A DNA stretch of 25,724 bases from a virus: IMG/VR virus record IMGVR_UViG_3300032334_000128, positions 1-25,724 of that record; one strand, given 5' to 3'. Below the pieces are notes generated by a model, which was not told the origin of the DNA, searched no databases, and saw only the letters and a program-made list of their open reading frames with translations. Positions 22,767 to 25,724 of the stretch are shown in pieces (positions within the stretch are counted from its first letter, which is position 1; the number at the start of each line of letters is the position of its first letter). The position numbers and the translations under genes were made by a program.

Positions 22767-24603
22767 AGCACAAAAGGAATGGGTAGAACCAGAAGAGTTT
22801 CCAGATCTACGATCTTATGATGAGATCGCAGTAGACTTAGAAACAAGAGATCCTGATTTAAAAAAGAAAGGATCTGGTTCTGTTATAGGTAATGGAGAAG
22901 TAATTGGTATAGCTGTAGCTGTACCAGGAAGATCTTTTTATTTTCCAATAGCGCATGGATCTGGTCCTAATATGGATCGTAAGAAAGTCTTAGAATGGTT
23001 TAAAGACACCATGGCAACTCCATCAATAAAAATATTTCATAATGCAATGTATGACGTTTGTTGGATAAGACAAATGGGTATTAAAATCAATGGCTTAATT
23101 GTAGATACTATGATTGCAGCATCATTAATTGATGAGAATAGATTTCAATATAGTTTAAATATGTTGTCTTGGGATTATCTTGGCTATGGTAAAAGTGAAG
23201 CAGCTTTAAATGAAGCAGCTAAGTCTAGAGGATTAGACCCTAAAGAAGATATGTGGCAATTACCAGCGATGGAAGTTGGAGCTTATGCTGAGAAAGATGC
23301 TGAACTTACATTAGAACTTTGGCAAATGTTTAAAAAAGAAATAGTTCATCAAGATATAGAATCAATGTTTAGTTTAGAGACTGATTTATTTCCTTGTCTT
23401 GTAGATATGAGATTTAAAGGAGTAAGAGTTGATATAGAACGTGCACACAAGCTGAAACAACAACTAACAGCACAAGAGAATGAATTGTTATTAAAAGTAA
23501 AACAAGAAACAGGGATAGAACCACAGATTTGGGCCGCAAGAAGCATAGCAACAGTTTTTGATAAACTTGGCTTAGAATATGATAGAACCGAGAAATCATC
23601 TGCGCCATCCTTTACTAAAAATTTTTTACAAGAACATTCTAATCCTATAGTTCAAATGATTGCAAAAGCAAGAGAAATTAATAAAGCACATACAACTTTT
23701 ATTGATACAATCATCAGGTACGAACACAAAGGAAGAATTCATGCTGAGATTAATCAGATTAGATCTGATCAAGGTGGAACTGTAACTGGAAGATTTAGTT
23801 ATAACAATCCAAACTTACAGCAACTTCCAGCAAGGAACAAGGATCTTGGACCATTGATTAGATCTTTATTCTTACCTGAAGAAGGTCATACGTGGGGTTG
23901 TTTTGACTACTCACAACAAGAACCAAGACTAGTTGTACACTATGCATCATTGCATCAATTTCCTTCTGTATATCCTGTAATAGATTCTTATAAGAACAAT
24001 CCTAATACAGACTTTCACCAGATTGTTGCTGATATGGCTAATATTCCAAGATCACAAGCTAAAACAATTAACCTTGGATTATTCTATGGAATGGGTAAGG
24101 CTAAGTTACAAGCTGAACTTGGTGTGTCTAAAGAAAAAGCTGCAGAACTTTTTGATCAGTATCATGCTAAAGTTCCATTTGTTAAACAGTTAATGAACTC
24201 AGCATCTAATAGAGCTCAAGAGCGTGGTCAAATAAGAACGTTACTTGGTAGATTATGCAGATTCCATTTATGGGAACCAAATAGTTTTGGTATGCATAAA
24301 GCATTACCTCATGAAGATGCACTACAGGAACATGGACCAGGGATCAAGCGAGCTTACACTTACAAAGCTTTAAATAAATTAATTCAAGGTTCAGCTGCAG
24401 ATATGACTAAAAAATCTATGTTGGAATTATATAAGCAAGGTATAGTTGCTCATATTCAAATTCATGATGAATTAGATATATCAGTTGAATCTCCAGAACA
24501 TGCTAAAAAGATTGTGGATATAATGGAAAGTGCAATTGATTTAGATATTCCTAATAAAGTTGATTATGAATCAGGTGAAAACTGGGGCGATATATATGAT
24601 TGA
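22747..24603 (+). CDS. polA: DNA polymerase I (family A) with 3'-5' exonuclease
   Basis: The 618-residue enzyme has an N-terminal 3'-5' exonuclease: IAVDLETRD (Asp30, Glu32; ExoI), IFHNAMYDVCW (ExoII) and YAEKDAELTLEL (ExoIII). The polymerase domain has TGRFSYNNPNLQQLPAR, motif A FDYSQQEPR (Asp387), motif B RSQAKTINLGLFYGM (Arg435, Lys439, Leu443, Tyr447) and motif C IHDELD (His573, Asp574, Glu575). No 5'-3' exonuclease domain is present, as is usual for phage PolA. Motif B places Leu at the position of E. coli Phe762, a substitution used in viral ecology as a marker of replication style. Motif A has QQEPR where QIELR is usual. AAAGGG five bases before the ATG is a good ribosome site inside the DUF3310 gene. 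It is the replicative polymerase of this phage. Confidence 0.93.
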   Translation: MKVPLFEAQKEWVEPEEFPDLRSYDEIAVDLETRDPDLKKKGSGSVIGNGEVIGIAVAVPGRSFYFPIAHGSGPNMDRKKVLEWFKDTMATPSIKIFHNAMYDVCWIRQMGIKINGLIVDTMIAASLIDENRFQYSLNMLSWDYLGYGKSEAALNEAAKSRGLDPKEDMWQLPAMEVGAYAEKDAELTLELWQMFKKEIVHQDIESMFSLETDLFPCLVDMRFKGVRVDIERAHKLKQQLTAQENELLLKVKQETGIEPQIWAARSIATVFDKLGLEYDRTEKSSAPSFTKNFLQEHSNPIVQMIAKAREINKAHTTFIDTIIRYEHKGRIHAEINQIRSDQGGTVTGRFSYNNPNLQQLPARNKDLGPLIRSLFLPEEGHTWGCFDYSQQEPRLVVHYASLHQFPSVYPVIDSYKNNPNTDFHQIVADMANIPRSQAKTINLGLFYGMGKAKLQAELGVSKEKAAELFDQYHAKVPFVKQLMNSASNRAQERGQIRTLLGRLCRFHLWEPNSFGMHKALPHEDALQEHGPGIKRAYTYKALNKLIQGSAADMTKKSMLELYKQGIVAHIQIHDELDISVESPEHAKKIVDIMESAIDLDIPNKVDYESGENWGDIYD

Positions 24604-24605
24604 TT

Positions 24606-25247
24606 ATGTCTTATCTTAATGCTAACATTCCTCCGATTTATTGTAATGTAAGGAGTGAATATTTATATGACTTTAAACAACATCACGGAGAAACTCAAAG
24701 TTGTGTGGTCTTTGGTATTGCGAGCATATCTGGCCGCGCAATATTATTTCATTGTATACTTGAATCAGGTGCAATCTATTACAGATTACCTATCAGCGCT
24801 TTTATTCAAAAAGGTTTTGATCGCAGAGACGTACCAGATCAAGATCTCAAAGATCTTGAATTATGGAATTCATTTAGTTATTTTCCTAGCGTTATCTGCT
24901 TTGATTTTTTAAAAGGACAATCTTGTAAATATTTTAGTAATGGTAAAACACATAATGCAGAATATTTATTTACTATTGACTGGGCGCATCCAGATGCTAA
25001 TATTCTTAATACTGAACATTCCGAAATGGTTTCAGAACATAAATGTGCTCATGTTCTCAAGCTTACTAACGGTAATTTCGCTGCTCAGCCTAACAATCGC
25101 ATTCTTTGGAATGTGCCTAATTTCACTAATTATTCAGGCGTACCAGACTATAAAGTTCAAACTACTGAATGGAATGTTGAAAATAAAAATTGGGTGACAG
25201 AGGATTCAGATAAAATGTTTTATAACGTAGAGGATAAAAATGAGTAG
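24606..25247 (+). CDS. Conserved marine phage protein next to polA, function unknown
   Basis: From ATG 24606, two bases after the polA stop, the 213-residue product reads MSYLNANIPPIYCNVRSEYLYD and belongs to a family often found beside DNA polymerase in uncultured marine phages. It contains CVVFGIASISGRAILFHCILESGAIYYRLPISAF in the first half. DWAHPDANI, SEHKCAHVLKL and AAQPNNRILW follow in the second, rich in aromatic and Cys/His residues. No catalytic motif or membrane segment is recognised. A TTG three bases before the polA stop would add two residues but ATG is preferred. Its constant neighbour suggests a part in replication or early takeover, which remains inference. It overlaps the next gene by eight bases. 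Confidence 0.7.
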   Translation: MSYLNANIPPIYCNVRSEYLYDFKQHHGETQSCVVFGIASISGRAILFHCILESGAIYYRLPISAFIQKGFDRRDVPDQDLKDLELWNSFSYFPSVICFDFLKGQSCKYFSNGKTHNAEYLFTIDWAHPDANILNTEHSEMVSEHKCAHVLKLTNGNFAAQPNNRILWNVPNFTNYSGVPDYKVQTTEWNVENKNWVTEDSDKMFYNVEDKNE

Positions 25248-25590
25248 TGAATTTAAATTAAATGACCAGACAAATGTGTCATTACCGATTAAAAACATAA
25301 TAGCTATTGTATCTGCTATTGTTGTAGCGGTATGGACTTATTTTGGTCTTGTTGAAAGATTAAATAGATTAGAGACTAATGAAAAGTTAATGGCTCAAGA
25401 TCTTTTAAAAAAAGCTGATCAAACACCTAAAAATCAAGAAATGTTTATGTTAATTGAATATCAAGCAAAAGCTTTAGACAAACATTCTAAACAATTAGAA
25501 GAAAACGTACATACTAAAGTATTAATAGCTCAATTAGAAAAGAAAGTAGATAAACTAGAAAAAGAATTAGATACCTTAAGAGGTAAATAA
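25240..25590 (+). CDS. Membrane-anchored coiled-coil protein
   Basis: The 116-residue product starts SEFKLNDQTNVSLPIKN, then has one membrane helix (residues about 17-38, IIAIVSAIVVAVWTYFGLV). A long charged helix to the C-terminus (LVERLNRLETNEKLM ... KKVDKLEKELDTL) has regular Leu/Ile/Val spacing typical of a coiled coil. This resembles both holin-associated/XhlA-type proteins and inner-membrane spanins; position next to replication genes rather than lysis genes keeps this open. The start overlaps the preceding gene by eight bases, and its stop shares a base with the next start. A membrane topology with the helix anchoring an extended coil is well supported; the role is not. Confidence 0.65.
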   Translation: MSSEFKLNDQTNVSLPIKNIIAIVSAIVVAVWTYFGLVERLNRLETNEKLMAQDLLKKADQTPKNQEMFMLIEYQAKALDKHSKQLEENVHTKVLIAQLEKKVDKLEKELDTLRGK

Positions 25591-25724
25591 TGGTTGAAGT
25601 GGTATTTGCATTATTAATGTATATGAATGGTAAATTAGAAGGCTATTCTCCTAAAGCTAATGTTGCAGATTGTTTAGAACAAAAAAGAAAAGTAGAACGT
25701 GATGGTAACCCAAATGTTACTTCA
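25590..25724 (+). CDS. Start of a small phage protein of unknown function (3' truncated)
   Basis: The ATG shares a base with the preceding stop (TAATG) and the frame stays open to the end of the window, giving 45 residues. The sequence starts with a hydrophobic stretch VEVVFALLMYMNG (possible short anchor or buried strand), then GYSPKANVADCLEQKRKVERD, a Cys- and Lys-containing helix. Small proteins with the same outline (hydrophobic start, then a C-x-x-x-KRK helix) occur in other marine phages beside membrane/coiled-coil genes. The family has no known function; the true length is unknown because the window ends. Confidence 0.65.
   Translation, partial: MVEVVFALLMYMNGKLEGYSPKANVADCLEQKRKVERDGNPNVTS

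Noticed and set aside
24600-24605. TTG start at 24600 for the gene after polA
   Set aside because: It adds two residues only; ATG 24606 gives the family-typical start MSYLNANIPP.
1-25724. Search for tRNA genes, CRISPR arrays, insertion sequences, integrase and attachment sites
   Set aside because: Gaps between genes are all under 100 bases; none contains a cloverleaf, repeat-spacer array, transposase or recombinase signature that I can see.

Overview
The window is a gene-dense fragment of an AT-rich (roughly one third G+C by eye) tailed double-stranded DNA phage genome; both ends cut through genes. Most genes touch or overlap by 1-20 bases (TAATG and ATGA junctions). Twenty-six of 27 called genes are on the plus strand. 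The gene families (a head/tail protein beginning with RFRYGYPEKIGGW, three adjacent Gln/Ala/Gly-rich internal virion-like proteins, a 1550-residue giant, a family A DNA polymerase, DUF3310, SpeD and Hsp20) are the set usually met in uncultured marine podovirus-like genomes. A low-GC marine alphaproteobacterium of the SAR11 type is a reasonable host guess, but that is inference: no host-derived gene here settles it.

Layout. (1) 1-4210: the tail end of a probable 2OG-Fe(II) oxygenase, then head/tail structural genes and small proteins, including a 58-residue and a 44-residue gene. (2) 4207-5995: two glycosyltransferases, GT4-like and GT2-like, overlapping by 17 bases. (3) 6019-14623: a possible 10-codon leader ORF, three low-complexity virion proteins with recurring GGR motifs, and the 1550-residue protein with an internal 54-residue duplication. 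(4) 14626-15978: a small membrane protein, then an accessory pair: a SpeD-type pyruvoyl decarboxylase and a small heat-shock protein. (5) 16015-17457: a lone minus-strand SNF2-type helicase, convergent with the late genes. (6) 17458-17969: control region. A TTGACA promoter fires leftward into the helicase; a second promoter with closely similar sequence fires rightward and carries a perfect 8-bp-arm inverted repeat over its -10 box. (7) 17970-24603: replication block: coiled-coil protein, possible ssDNA-binding protein, AEP-type primase, UvrD-like helicase, DUF3310, PolA. (8) 24606-25724: a conserved marine-phage unknown, a membrane/coiled-coil protein and a cut gene.

How it works together (inference): the two promoters would start the helicase and replication block early. 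Replication relies on an AEP primase, an SF1 helicase and a PolA with Leu at the 762-equivalent position; no DnaB-type helicase, RNA polymerase, integrase, repressor, terminase, portal, major capsid or endolysin gene is visible. The structural block would be a late unit running rightward into the accessory genes and ending at a weak hairpin between the convergent genes. The features most deserving a second look are the duplicated promoter module with its operator-like palindrome, the SpeD active-site region with its C-terminal extension, the unusual replisome composition, and two hairpins that each sit just upstream of an identical 12-base translation start sequence.
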